In this document: positions 8,897 through 17,096 of the stretch, piece by piece
Position numbering within the stretch: position 1 is the first letter of the stretch
How the letters are laid out: each line of letters starts with the position of its first letter
DNA from: Phyllobacterium sp. T1293
GTDB lineage: Bacteria > Pseudomonadota > Alphaproteobacteria > Rhizobiales > Rhizobiaceae
Assembly: GCF_020731415.2 (NCBI RefSeq)
Contig: NZ_CP088274.1
Coordinates: 333,620-397,619 of the forward strand
DNA: 64,000 nt
Direction of reading: 5' to 3'
Translations under genes and position numbers: made by a program
Notes under the pieces: generated by a model
Seen by the model: only the letters and a program-made list of their open reading frames with translations
The model's database searches: none
Told to the model about the DNA's origin: nothing

Positions 8897-9937
8897 ATGA
8901 CCATCGATCCAATCGTTCCTGTCTTCGACGGGCACAATGATGTCCTTCTTCGTCTCTTGCTGTCGAGCGAACCTTCTCCGGAAACGCGATTTATCGAGGG
9001 CGAAAAAGCCGGGCATATCGATCTGCCGAAAGCACGCAAGGGCGGATTGGCGGGCGGGCTATGCGCGATGTATGTTCCGACCCCATCGCAGCAGAAAGAT
9101 GCAAATGGCGATTACAAGACGCCTGAGATGGCAAGTGCGCTGACGACCACCTTGGCCATGGCCGCTCTTATCGCTCGCATCGAGCGGCAGGCGGAAGGCA
9201 GACTGCGTATCTGTCGCACAGCCGATGACATTCGCGAAGCCATGCAGCGCGGCGCTTTTGCCTCCGTGCTTCACATAGAGGGAGCCGAAGCGATAGGTCC
9301 GGATCTTGATGCGCTGTATGTCCTCCATCAGGCGGGTTTACGCACTCTCGGTCCCGTATGGAGTCGCCCGAACATATTTGCTTACGGCGTACCGTTCCGC
9401 TTTCCCAGTTCACCGGATATTGGACCGGGTCTCAGCGATCATGGAAAGAAATTGGTCCAGACCTGCAATGACCTGCGTATCATGGTCGACCTGTCCCATA
9501 TGAACGAACAAGGTTTCTGGGATATTGCCGCAGTATCCGATGCTCCACTTGTTGCATCTCACTCGAACGCTCACGCATTGAGCCCACATAGCCGTAATTT
9601 GACCGACCGCCAACTCGATGCAATCCGCGATACGGGCGGACTGGCCGGTCTGAATTTCGGCGTTTTGTTTTTGCGACAGGATGGTACGAGAAACCCCGAC
9701 ACTGATCTGAGCGTGCTGGTAAAACATATCGACTATATCGTTAACCGCATCGGCATAGATCATATCGCCCTTGGTTCTGATTTTGATGGAACAACAATCC
9801 CTGCAGCCATGCGCGATGCGGGTGATTTGCAGTTACTCGTTAGTGCATTGCGTCAATCCGGATATGATGATGAAGCATTGAGGAAAATCTGCCATGCGAA
9901 CTGGATACGCGTCCTTGATCAAACGTGGAAAAATTAA
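8897..9937 (+). CDS. Zinc dipeptidase, peptidase family M19 (membrane/renal dipeptidase type)
   Basis: 346 residues, usual for bacterial M19. Metal ligands: DGHND (His13, Asp15), the bridging Glu128 in LHIEGAEAIG, and later histidines in VDLSHMNEQGFWD and VASHSNAHAL. LGSDFDGT near the C-terminus carries the conserved Asp. M19 enzymes hydrolyse dipeptides, including those with a C-terminal D-residue. No signal peptide, so cytoplasmic. It is transcribed divergently from the D-aminopeptidase-like gene with 179 bases between them, which hold the promoters of both. Together they could degrade D-Ala-containing peptides to free amino acids. Confidence 0.88.
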   Translation: MTIDPIVPVFDGHNDVLLRLLLSSEPSPETRFIEGEKAGHIDLPKARKGGLAGGLCAMYVPTPSQQKDANGDYKTPEMASALTTTLAMAALIARIERQAEGRLRICRTADDIREAMQRGAFASVLHIEGAEAIGPDLDALYVLHQAGLRTLGPVWSRPNIFAYGVPFRFPSSPDIGPGLSDHGKKLVQTCNDLRIMVDLSHMNEQGFWDIAAVSDAPLVASHSNAHALSPHSRNLTDRQLDAIRDTGGLAGLNFGVLFLRQDGTRNPDTDLSVLVKHIDYIVNRIGIDHIALGSDFDGTTIPAAMRDAGDLQLLVSALRQSGYDDEALRKICHANWIRVLDQTWKN

Positions 9938-10072
9938 TCCCAGTTGATCGCGAGCGCGTTTCCGGCCGTGGAATTGTTCTAATTGTCTTGCATCACTGGC
10001 CGACACCGCGATCAGCCATTGCGCATCACTGTGTGTGGTCGCTTGCGTTTTAAATACGTATGACTAGAATCC

Positions 10073-10086
10073 TATCCTGCAGGATA
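10073..10086. promoter_or_regulatory. 14-bp perfect palindrome upstream of the LCP gene
   Basis: TATCCTGCAGGATA is fully self-complementary and lies 57 bases before the preferred LCP start. It could be an operator; no regulator gene adjoins it. Confidence 0.35.
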
Positions 10087-10143
10087 TGTTGGTTTGGGTG
10101 AATGCCGCCGACTGCGGTTAGCCGCCCTCTCCCGGAGAGTCAC

Positions 10144-11277
10144 GTGAACAGTGAGTTGATCGACGAGCCGTCGGCACCCGCGGACAAAGTCCCGCCGAAG
10201 TGGTACCGTCGTTGGTTGCTTTGGTTGCTCCTCATCGCTGCCGTCATTGTGCTGATCACGGGGTACGTTGTTTATGCCAACCTGACAGGTAATCTCCGAT
10301 ATATTGAGGTCAGCCGCGAGGATCTGGGTGATGTCCGTCCCGCCAAAATACCGAATGCCGGGCTGAACATTCTTGTGGTCGGATTGGACCAGAGCACCAG
10401 CGAAAACTCCCAGCATATAGGCGATCGTACCGACACAATCATGCTCGCTCATCTGTCTCCTGAACGCAATAATGCGGTGGTGATCAGTTTTCCTCGTGAC
10501 TCAATGGTTCAGCTTCCCGCTTGCCGTGTGCGGGAGGAGTTTCCGGGACAGAAAAGGCATCTCGGAATTATCAATTCGTCATTTAGTTTCGGCGGCATCG
10601 GCTGCACCTGGAAAACCATCGAAACGCTTACCGGCATTCGGATCGACCACTTCATCATGGTTGATTTCGCCGGTTTCAAAAACATGGTGGACGCGATCGG
10701 TGGGGTAGATCTCTGTATCCCGGAACCGATTCATGACGAATATGTTCCGCTCACCTTGCCTGCTGGCTGGCAAACACTACTGGGCGAACAGGCACTTGCA
10801 TATGTCAGGGCGCGTCACAGCATTGGCGACGGGTCTGATATCGGGCGCATCCAGCGCCAGCAGGATTTCGTTGCTGCCATTGCGAAAAAGTCGATGAGCA
10901 GGAAGATACTGGCCAATCCGATCCTGCTCTTCAGCTTCCTCGACGCCGTAACCAAATCCGTTATCACCGACCCCGGCCTTACCATAGGTGTCATGCGGCA
11001 TCTCGCACTCACCGCCTTGTCAATGGATACGATCCACTTTGTTATCACGCCCTGGCGCTATTCCACTGCCTACCCTGGCCGGGTCGAGTGGCGTGAAAGA
11101 CCAGCCAGGAAGCTGTTTCAGTTGATCTCTGCCGATCAGCCTGTCTCCGACGCTTTGAGCACGAGCAGTCAAACCGCTGAGCCACTACGCAGCAGGACGG
11201 ACGCCGAACCGGTCGTCGATAATGATGAGCCGGTCACTACACCCACCGCACCTTGTTCACCTGCACAGGCAAATTAA
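10144..11277 (+). CDS. LCP (LytR-CpsA-Psr) family cell-envelope protein
   Basis: 377 residues: a basic cytoplasmic head (KWYRR), one membrane helix at about 23-46, then an external LCP domain. Motifs: NILVVGLDQ, RTDTIMLAHLSP, ISFPRDS, VDFAGFKNMVDAIGGVDL, AYVRARHS and DIGRIQRQQDF, i.e. the arginines and aspartates that bind polyprenyl-pyrophosphate in this family. LCP enzymes attach glycopolymers to peptidoglycan or protein in Gram-positive bacteria. Start: GTG 10144 has CGGAGAG 5-10 bases upstream; ATG 10102 in the same frame is possible (391 residues). The ~50-residue C-terminal tail is Ser/Thr/Pro-rich and low complexity. The family is uncommon in alphaproteobacteria, so lateral origin or an unrecognised envelope role is possible. 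Confidence 0.85.
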   Translation: MNSELIDEPSAPADKVPPKWYRRWLLWLLLIAAVIVLITGYVVYANLTGNLRYIEVSREDLGDVRPAKIPNAGLNILVVGLDQSTSENSQHIGDRTDTIMLAHLSPERNNAVVISFPRDSMVQLPACRVREEFPGQKRHLGIINSSFSFGGIGCTWKTIETLTGIRIDHFIMVDFAGFKNMVDAIGGVDLCIPEPIHDEYVPLTLPAGWQTLLGEQALAYVRARHSIGDGSDIGRIQRQQDFVAAIAKKSMSRKILANPILLFSFLDAVTKSVITDPGLTIGVMRHLALTALSMDTIHFVITPWRYSTAYPGRVEWRERPARKLFQLISADQPVSDALSTSSQTAEPLRSRTDAEPVVDNDEPVTTPTAPCSPAQAN

Positions 11278-11318
11278 ATCCCTGTATCACGCCCGCCCGA
11301 TGCCAGTGCTATCCGAAC

Positions 11319-11950
11319 TTATTTGGGTCGGCGGATAGCGCGTACCTTGCCACTGTTTCCGCCTCCGCAAAAGAACCTATCCGCGCCATCGGACTCAAGC
11401 CCCGATACACCGGTTCCGGCGGGCATATCCAGCCTCTCCAGTACCTCTCCCGTATCAGGATCGATGCGCCTGACGTCGCTATCATCACCTTCCCACGTCC
11501 CATGCCAGAGTTGGCCATCAACCCAGCTTACGCCCGTGACGACACGCTTGGACTCGATAGAGCGCAGAATGGTCCCGGTCTGCGGATCGATCTGGTGAAT
11601 CTTCCGGCCCCGATACTCTCCTACCCAGAGTGTACCCTCGGCCCAGGCAAGTCCGGAATCACCACCATTGCCCGGTGCCGGAATTGTGTTGAGGACGAGG
11701 CCCGTCTTGGGATCAATTTTCTGGATGCGGTCTTCAGCGATCTGATAGAGATACTGACCGTCAAAGGCCGTCCCGGCATGAGCGGCGACATCAATCGACT
11801 GAACCGTGCTGCCACTCGCCGGATCAAAGGCGCTGAGCTTGTCGCCTGATGCAAACCAGACGTTTTGGCCGTCAAACGTGACCCCATGGACGTGGTCAGT
11901 TCCCGGAAAGGTCCGTATTCATCAAGTATTTCAGCAGTAGAGCGTTTCAT
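11319..11950 (-). pseudogene. Frameshifted Vgb/glutamine-cyclotransferase-like beta-propeller gene
   Basis: ATG 11950 with an intact GAGGAGA ribosome site opens MKRSTAEILDEYGPF and then goes out of frame. One base later the other frame reads DHVHGVTFDGQNVWFASGD and continues without a stop for about 195 codons to the TAA at 11319-11321, with propeller-type repeats such as KIDPKTGLVL, QIDPQTGTIL and RIDPDTGEVL. Restoring one C in the run near 11904 (TTCCGGGAA to TTCCCGGGAA on the coding strand) gives a continuous protein of about 209 residues. It resembles small repeat proteins annotated as streptogramin-lyase or glutamine-cyclotransferase-like in rhizobia. Either a recent pseudogene or a sequencing error in a short homopolymer. 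It starts 33 bases after the regulator gene upstream. Confidence 0.75.
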
Positions 11951-11983
11951 GATCGTCTCCTCAATGTGTCCAATACCTCCATA

Positions 11984-13204
11984 CTAGTCGCTCGGCAGCG
12001 GCCCAGGGAGTAACAAGATCGTCGGGAAACCCAGAACCGGCGGCGTCATCCACCGAAGCGCTCGCCCGCGACCAAACGACTGCACCCTGCCCGTTGTTGC
12101 AAGTTGCTCGAGCGCCCGCTGTACGGTACGGGGGCTTGCGCCAAGCGCAATCGCCAGAGCAGAGCTTGACCATGCCTCGCCATCGGCAAGGAGGGCGAGC
12201 ACATCGCCATGCTGCCCTTCAATAAGCGGGGCGAGCACGACGACATCGCTTGCACCGCGTGGCTCCAGGGCAAATCCGCGCGGTGTCGCCTTAACATCTG
12301 CAAGCGCTCCAAGCTCGGCGCGCAGCCGCCCGATCTCTACCCGCAACCGCGCGCGATGCGATTCGTCAGCATGTTTGCCGCCGAAGGCGCGCGCGATCAG
12401 CGTGCTTCTCGTCACATCTCCCGGCCATGCTTCAGCCAATGCGCGAACCAGTGCGAACAAAACCGGTCGCGTCGCCAAAGAAATTGTTTTGCCCGGTTCG
12501 CGCGCAATATAACGGCATGCGTCTACAACGAATGCCGGTGACACCAGCAGCGCTTCTACATCTTCCAGTAAGAGAGGCCGCTCCTCGCCACGCGCGATCA
12601 ACCGTGCTGTGGGTGCATCGAGAACGAGACGCGCATTTTCGACCTCCGCTGTCAGCGCAGGGATATCAGCCTGGTGAGCCGCCTGTTCCGCCTGTGCAAA
12701 CGCAGTGCGGGCCGTTTTCATATCAAGGCGCCGGATAGCGATGCCTGCAACCACCAGTGCGTGGGCGGCCCTTGAAGCGAATGGGAGCAGAGTTGCGTCA
12801 AGCACAGCGAGCGAACGCTCAGCGTCATCAAGACGTCCGATCAGCAGCAGACGCCGAACTTCGAGATGCCGTGCATGTGCGGCATTAACGTGGTCACCGT
12901 GTGCTTCCAGCGTGTGTCGCGCAGTATCGAGCGACTTGGCGGGCCAAGATAGGTCGCGCGAGACAAGCGCGATCTCTGCTTCGGCGACGACACACCGCGC
13001 CCGTGCCACAGCCTCTCGCGGGCCAAACGCTCGTGCAGCACCTTTCAAAAGGGCTTTTGCCCGAACGAAATCGCCAAGCTGCGCCATGATGATGCCTCTG
13101 AGAGCCAGCGCTGGCGGATCTTCCCGCAGGGCGACCCGCTTCAGCGCACCCAGTAAATCACCTGCCGCAAGTGCACGAGCCGCAGCCGTAATCAGCGAGT
13201 CCAT
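11984..13204 (-). CDS. Transcriptional regulator with helical-repeat N-terminus and winged-helix C-terminus
   Basis: 406 residues. About residues 1-230 are Ala/Arg-rich helices resembling TPR-type repeats (ALAAGDLLGALKRVALRED, AQLGDFVRAKALLKGAARA). About 240-320 resembles an OmpR-like winged helix (TRSTLIARAFGGKHADESHR, RLRVEIGRLRAELG). The last 70 residues contain a second wHTH (SSALAIALGASPRTVQRALEQ). It is probably a cytoplasmic DNA-binding regulator of the downstream beta-propeller gene or the divergent small membrane protein at 13326. ATG 13204 starts the repeat region; a GTG at 13279 is in frame but would add an unconserved-looking leader. No family name can be given with certainty. Confidence 0.7.
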   Translation of the reverse strand: MDSLITAAARALAAGDLLGALKRVALREDPPALALRGIIMAQLGDFVRAKALLKGAARAFGPREAVARARCVVAEAEIALVSRDLSWPAKSLDTARHTLEAHGDHVNAAHARHLEVRRLLLIGRLDDAERSLAVLDATLLPFASRAAHALVVAGIAIRRLDMKTARTAFAQAEQAAHQADIPALTAEVENARLVLDAPTARLIARGEERPLLLEDVEALLVSPAFVVDACRYIAREPGKTISLATRPVLFALVRALAEAWPGDVTRSTLIARAFGGKHADESHRARLRVEIGRLRAELGALADVKATPRGFALEPRGASDVVVLAPLIEGQHGDVLALLADGEAWSSSALAIALGASPRTVQRALEQLATTGRVQSFGRGRALRWMTPPVLGFPTILLLPGPLPSD

Positions 13205-13325
13205 GGCAATCCCGTCACACTTGTAACTCCCATGATTTCGGCATCCGGCCCTAATCTGTTCAGGACCAGCACGCAACACGTCGCACCAGCAATGGTAGAC
13301 GACAGATATCCGAAGGAGAAGAACG

Positions 13326-13595
13326 ATGACAGCACATGTGACCGGAACACGCGAAGACGATCACGATACCGCCCGAAGCGCCTCGGATTGGCTGTGTCTG
13401 GCAGCAGGGCCAACATTCCTGATTATGGCACTGTTCACAACTTTCGCCGGCAATGCAAACATGATCTGCTCCACTGCGGACCAAGCTTTGCCGATTGGCG
13501 GAATGACCATGATGTATCTGCTGATGAGCGCCTTCCATTCGGCGCCCTGGATCAGGTTGATTGTCCATCACAGAAGCGGGAGCGCCCGCTCGTGA
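13326..13595 (+). CDS. Small membrane protein of unknown function
   Basis: 89 residues with two likely membrane segments (DWLCLAAGPTFLIMALFTTF and a second around IGGMTMMYLLMSAFHSAPW), two cysteines and a basic tail. AAGGAG precedes the ATG. Transcribed divergently from the regulator at 11984-13204, 121 bases apart. I recall similar short proteins beside this type of regulator in other rhizobia but cannot name a function. Confidence 0.6.
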   Translation: MTAHVTGTREDDHDTARSASDWLCLAAGPTFLIMALFTTFAGNANMICSTADQALPIGGMTMMYLLMSAFHSAPWIRLIVHHRSGSARS

Positions 13596-13677
13596 TCACG
13601 ACAACCTTGTTCAGGGAGTACGGCAGACTTGTTGCCTTGCAAAAAGCCTGCCGCTGAATTTGTCGTAACGCTAATGC

Positions 13678-13959
13678 CTACCATCGGCTTCCCCGCGAAT
13701 TAACCGTTTCGGGCCATTGCGGCTTAAAGAATTTTCGAACCCCAGTCTGCGAATTGGTCATTTCAATCGTACCGTTCTCAAGAACCCGGTACGATATATA
13801 TGGGTTGCTCCGTGAGCGTGCTTGGTCACCCGGCTTCGCTTCAACACTCAAAATCCGCTCAATTGTTTTTGGTACGCTGATTGTGAGGTCAGTTGCAGCT
13901 AAAGCTGGGGTTGTGATGCATCCAAACGCGAACAGGATGCCCAGAAACTGTATTCTCAT
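13678..13959 (-). CDS. Small exported protein of unknown function
   Basis: 93 residues; residues 1-21 (MRIQFLGILFAFGCITTPAL, then A) form a clear signal peptide with cleavage at ALAA. The mature part (about 71 residues) is basic and has no cysteine or recognised domain. The gene stands alone between the small membrane protein gene and ohr. Confidence 0.6.
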   Translation of the reverse strand: MRIQFLGILFAFGCITTPALAATDLTISVPKTIERILSVEAKPGDQARSRSNPYISYRVLENGTIEMTNSQTGVRKFFKPQWPETVNSRGSRW

Positions 13960-14053
13960 GATACTTTCTTCCGAATAATTGGCGTTGGGCGCAGAGCCTG
14001 CCAGTGGCTGGTTGCCTGGATCTCAGGCAAGCCAGCGCAGGAAACCGCATTGC

Positions 14054-14470
14054 TCAAATCAGATTGATCGTGACGTCGATATTGCCGCGTGTGGCTTTGG
14101 AATAAGGACAGGTCTGATGAGCGGCATCCGTAAGCGCCTGAGCGACGTCACGTTCGAGACCGGGTAGACTGACGTTAAGACGGGCCTGAAGAAAGTACGC
14201 ACCATCAACCAGACACAAATCCACCTCAGCATCGATTGCTGCATCGGCAGGAATCGTCACGCGCATCTTGCGGGCCGCAAGTCCCATCGCGCCAATGAAA
14301 CAGGCCGACCAGCCAGCCGCGAACAGCTGCTCGGGATTGGTGCCAGTACCCGTTGAGCCGGGAGACGAGAGCTTGATGTCCAAACGATCGTCGGCGCTAC
14401 GCGATGTGCCATCACGGCCGCCTGAAGTGCGTGTCTTACCGGTGTAGAGTACGTTCTGAGATTGAGTCAT
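14054..14470 (-). CDS. ohr: Organic hydroperoxide resistance protein Ohr
   Basis: 138 residues, standard for Ohr. It reduces organic and fatty-acid hydroperoxides in the cytoplasm with a catalytic cysteine pair: AGWSACFIGAM (peroxidatic Cys) and HQTCPYSKATRGNIDV (resolving Cys), both present. The N-terminal LYTGKTRTSGGRDGTSRS is typical. ATG 14470 has AAAGGAAA upstream on the coding strand. The divergent gene across a 391-base gap is an OhrR-type repressor. The upstream region holds the 82-bp element shared with msrA and the hydrolase at 19652, so ohr may have two controls: OhrR and the regulator that reads that element. Confidence 0.96.
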   Translation of the reverse strand: MTQSQNVLYTGKTRTSGGRDGTSRSADDRLDIKLSSPGSTGTGTNPEQLFAAGWSACFIGAMGLAARKMRVTIPADAAIDAEVDLCLVDGAYFLQARLNVSLPGLERDVAQALTDAAHQTCPYSKATRGNIDVTINLI

Positions 14471-14546
14471 GATGTGGTTTCCTTTGCAGTGAACAACAAT
14501 TGAGGGGTAACGGCCAAAGCAGCCATTGGCCGCATAAAGCGGTAAC

Positions 14547-14628
14547 GACGTATCCCTCATGTGTCGGGATCGAGCGAAGATGTAACGCAGTGTGGCGGGA
14601 AACCGGCTTGATACATTGCTGTACAAAT
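14547..14628 (-). promoter_or_regulatory. Shared upstream element, copy 1 (ohr)
   Basis: On the coding strand of ohr this stretch reads TTTGTAC, CAATGTA 10 bases on, GTTACA at position 42, then GACACAT and GGGATACGTC. The same blocks at the same spacing occur upstream of msrA (16169-16250) and, on the plus strand, upstream of the hydrolase at 19652. The TGTA repeats 10 bases apart look like an OmpR-type response-regulator site. The element ends 76 bases before the ohr start. Confidence 0.7.
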
Positions 14629-14761
14629 GAGCTTAGTTCAGACGCAATTGATGCACGTAGGCATAACCAAATGGATCACGGGTGCATTAATTCTGGTGGT
14701 GGAGCGGATCAATGTCAGCGGCATATGCCGATATCAGCCTGGGTGACATGCCTTCGATTGA

Positions 14762-14786
14762 TTATTATAATAACTAATATTATGAT
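14762..14786. promoter_or_regulatory. OhrR-type operator candidate
   Basis: TTATTATAATAA (14762-14773) is a perfect 12-bp palindrome, followed by TAATATTATGAT. Positions 14767-14786 match the 20-bp palindrome at 17097 at 16 of 20 bases. It lies 76-100 bases before the ohrR start, where an autoregulatory MarR-family operator is expected. Confidence 0.5.
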
Positions 14787-14814
14787 AGGCGTGCTAGGCG
14801 CCTATAGGCCTTAC

Positions 14815-14832
14815 GAATGATGATAATCATTC
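14815..14832. promoter_or_regulatory. Fur-box-like inverted repeat before ohrR
   Basis: GAATGAT-GATA-ATCATTC is a perfect 7-bp inverted repeat and contains TGATAATCATT, which is the core of the classical Fur box. It lies 29 bases upstream of the ohrR start. Fur/Mur control is possible but not shown; an OhrR site is an alternative. Confidence 0.35.
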
Positions 14833-14861
14833 ACATCACAATTTTCATTTCCGGAGCCTGA

Positions 14862-15329
14862 ATGACTCAAAAAACACCCATCCGCAGCAAGACGGCAAAA
14901 CTGGCTGACTTCATGTGCTTTTCGATCTACTCCGCTAATCTCGCCTATTCCCGGGTCTACAAGCCCGTCCTTGACGAGCTTGGTCTCACCTACCCGCAAT
15001 ACATAACGATCATCAGCTTATGGGAAGAGGATCAGCAAACGGTCAAGGGATTGAGCGAAAAGCTGTTTCTCGAATCGAGTACCATGACTCCCATGCTGAA
15101 ACGGCTGGAAGCCATGGGATACCTCACCCGCACCCGGGACAGCGAAGATGAACGCAACGTGCGTATTTCATTGACGGATGCGGGGCGCGGCCTGCGTGAA
15201 AAAGGCTTTGGCTTTGGTGAGATTACAGTCAAGGCCTCGGGCCTTACGCCCGAGGAATTTCCTGTCTTGCAAAAGGCCATCGCCAAGCTCCGGGACAATC
15301 TTGTGAAGGCCAGCAAAGGCCAGCTCTAA
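14862..15329 (+). CDS. ohrR: Organic-hydroperoxide-sensing MarR-family repressor OhrR
   Basis: 155 residues. OhrR repressors release DNA when a single N-terminal cysteine is oxidised by organic hydroperoxides; here it is Cys19 in DFMCFSIYSANLAYSRVYKP, followed by the family stretch LGLTYPQYITIISLWEED. The winged helix includes VKGLSEKLFLESSTMTPMLK and the wing DSEDERNVRISLT. GGAG precedes ATG 14862. It is divergent from ohr and presumably represses ohr and itself. The stop lies only 7 bases from the stop of the convergent msrA. Confidence 0.93.
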   Translation: MTQKTPIRSKTAKLADFMCFSIYSANLAYSRVYKPVLDELGLTYPQYITIISLWEEDQQTVKGLSEKLFLESSTMTPMLKRLEAMGYLTRTRDSEDERNVRISLTDAGRGLREKGFGFGEITVKASGLTPEEFPVLQKAIAKLRDNLVKASKGQL

Positions 15330-15336
15330 GTTTGGA

Positions 15337-16077
15337 TCAACCTTGGTTGCCTGAAACCAAAACAGCTTCCGCACGGTAGTAGTCCGGGAAGAAGCCTTTC
15401 AGGTTTTCTACCTTCGGTTGCTCGTGAAAAGCGATATATGGATTCTCCGGATTTTTGGTCATGAAGTCCTGATGATAGGCCTCCGCTTTGTAGAAGGTTT
15501 TGCCGGGTTCGACAGTGGTTGCGATCTTTTTCTTGAAGACACCCGCTGTCCTAAGCTGTTCAACATAGTCTGAAGCAACCTTGGCTTGCTCATCATTCTC
15601 CGGAAAGATTGCAGAGCGATATTGTGTCCCTCTGTCCGGTCCCTGACGATTGAGCTGTGTCGGATCATGGGCGACAGAAAAGTAGATCTGGAGAAGTTTG
15701 GCGTAGCTGATTTTTCTCGGATTGAAGACGATTTGCACGGCTTCAGCATGACCCGTCCTGCTGGTTTCTACCAATTCGTAAGTTGCGGTTTCAGGGCCGC
15801 CGCCAGCATAACCCGAGGTCGCACTGACGACACCTTCGACGTGCTGAAATACACCCTGAACACCCCAGAAGCAGCCGCCCGCAAAAACCGCCGTTTGTAT
15901 TCCGCTTGTATCAGCGACATCATGAAGTGCAGTCGGCACAAGCCTTGGCTCTTCCGCCGCGGATGGTGCATAGCCAAGCAGTAGCACGCCCAGCAAACCC
16001 AGTAGTCCGGCCACCGCCAGAAGCGGGCGCAGACTTAAGATTGGCCTTCGTGTTTTCAATCCTATTGTGTTTTGCAT
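15337..16077 (-). CDS. msrA: Exported peptide-methionine (S)-S-oxide reductase MsrA
   Basis: 246 residues: an N-terminal membrane segment or signal (about 15-36, ending GYAPSAAEE) precedes a complete MsrA domain. The catalytic Cys69 is in FAGGCFWG; GYAGG, RTGHAEAVQI, DPTQLNRQGPDRGTQYRS and EAYHQDF are the standard MsrA motifs. It repairs oxidised methionine, here probably in periplasmic proteins because of the export signal. ATG 16077 has GGTGAGG upstream; an earlier in-frame start at 16134 lacks a ribosome site. No MsrB is encoded nearby. The promoter region carries copy 2 of the element also found before ohr. Confidence 0.95.
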   Translation of the reverse strand: MQNTIGLKTRRPILSLRPLLAVAGLLGLLGVLLLGYAPSAAEEPRLVPTALHDVADTSGIQTAVFAGGCFWGVQGVFQHVEGVVSATSGYAGGGPETATYELVETSRTGHAEAVQIVFNPRKISYAKLLQIYFSVAHDPTQLNRQGPDRGTQYRSAIFPENDEQAKVASDYVEQLRTAGVFKKKIATTVEPGKTFYKAEAYHQDFMTKNPENPYIAFHEQPKVENLKGFFPDYYRAEAVLVSGNQG

Positions 16078-16168
16078 GATGGTGTCCTCACCTTGCTCGC
16101 ATCTGATAAAGCTGTGTCTGCGTGACGGTTCCATTCCCGGCGGTATCGGTATCCGATCAAACCGTGCA

Positions 16169-16250
16169 GACGTATCCCGTATGTGTCCTGATGAGGTTGA
16201 AACTGTAACAAAGTGTGGGATAGCGGAGGCGCTGTACGCTGCGGTACAAA
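16169..16250 (-). promoter_or_regulatory. Shared upstream element, copy 2 (msrA)
   Basis: Read towards msrA: TTTGTAC, then CGTA 10 bases after the first TGTA, CCACACT, GTTACA at position 42, GACACAT and GGGATACGTC. It agrees with the ohr copy in all these blocks, including the 10-base GGGATACGTC, with one base more before GACACAT. It ends 91 bases before the msrA start. Confidence 0.7.
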
Positions 16251-16296
16251 GCCGTGGCTGGCCGGATATCCGGCCTCCACATTTTTGCAGACGATA

Positions 16297-17067
16297 TTAT
16301 TTTGAGACCGTTTGGGCTGCTTCCGCGATCAGCTTTGCAACATCCTGTGGTTGCGATGCGTAAACAGCATGGCTTGCCTTTACTTCAACCACTGTGCTGC
16401 CCGCCCGCTTGGCCATACTGCGCTCAAGTTCGGGACTGATCGACTTGTCGTCGGTGGCAACCAATGCCCAGCTCTTTTTGGTCTTCCATGCCGGTTCGCC
16501 CGCTTCTGTGCTGAATATGGCTTTGGAAGCAAAGACCTGCGAATGTGCGAGAAAATCAGTCGTCTCCTTCGGCAGATCCGCCGCAAAGGTCTCGGCGAAG
16601 GCATCCGGCTCGATATAGGAGTATCCATCCTTCAATGTCTTGACCTTGCTCTCCTTCTTGGCATGAGAATGATCGCTGGTCGCGAGTTTCACAATGCTTT
16701 CGCCCTTCTCCGGCTGAAACGCAGCGATGTAGACCAGACCCGCAACATTATCGGCTTTTCCAGCTTCACTGATGATCATACCACCTGCGCTATGGCCAAC
16801 CAGAATACTCGAGCCGTCCTGAAGGTCGAGGATACGTTTGGTAGCGGCAATGTCATCAGTAGGGGATATCAGCGATTGTTGAGCGATCGTTACTTTGTAT
16901 CCCTGCTTTGTCAGAATGTCGGAAACCGGTCGCCAGCCTGCGCCGTCAACGAAAGCGCCATGAACAATGACAATGTTTTTGACATCGGCTGCCGAAGCTA
17001 CCGACAGTGAACCAGCAGACGACAAGATGAAGCCCGCGACGGCAAGAGAGATGGAATGTCTGATCAT
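16297..17067 (-). CDS. Exported alpha/beta hydrolase (esterase-like)
   Basis: 256 residues with a Sec signal (about 1-27, cleavage after SVASA). Core: IVIVHGAFVDGAGWRPV (oxyanion HG), nucleophile elbow GHSAGG with Ser93, and a C-terminal KASHAVYASQPQDV with the catalytic His. This is the compact HG-A-F/W type often annotated as salicylate esterase-like or EstC-like hydrolase. AAAAAGGAATC sets ATG 17067; two start codons further upstream (17085, 17088) are less favoured. A perfect 20-bp palindrome sits 29 bases before the start, so the gene is probably controlled by a MarR/TetR-type repressor, possibly the neighbouring OhrR. Confidence 0.82.
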   Translation of the reverse strand: MIRHSISLAVAGFILSSAGSLSVASAADVKNIVIVHGAFVDGAGWRPVSDILTKQGYKVTIAQQSLISPTDDIAATKRILDLQDGSSILVGHSAGGMIISEAGKADNVAGLVYIAAFQPEKGESIVKLATSDHSHAKKESKVKTLKDGYSYIEPDAFAETFAADLPKETTDFLAHSQVFASKAIFSTEAGEPAWKTKKSWALVATDDKSISPELERSMAKRAGSTVVEVKASHAVYASQPQDVAKLIAEAAQTVSK

Positions 17068-17096
17068 GATAGATTCCTTTTTCATCAATCAATTGC

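Noticed and set aside
11253..11849. A 198-codon plus-strand frame after the LCP gene
   Set aside because: It covers the antisense of the frameshifted propeller gene; the minus strand has the conserved repeats.
12705..13226. A 173-codon plus-strand frame opposite the regulator at 11984-13204
   Set aside because: Product is almost entirely Arg/Ser/Ala, typical of a shadow of an Ala/Arg-rich gene on the other strand.
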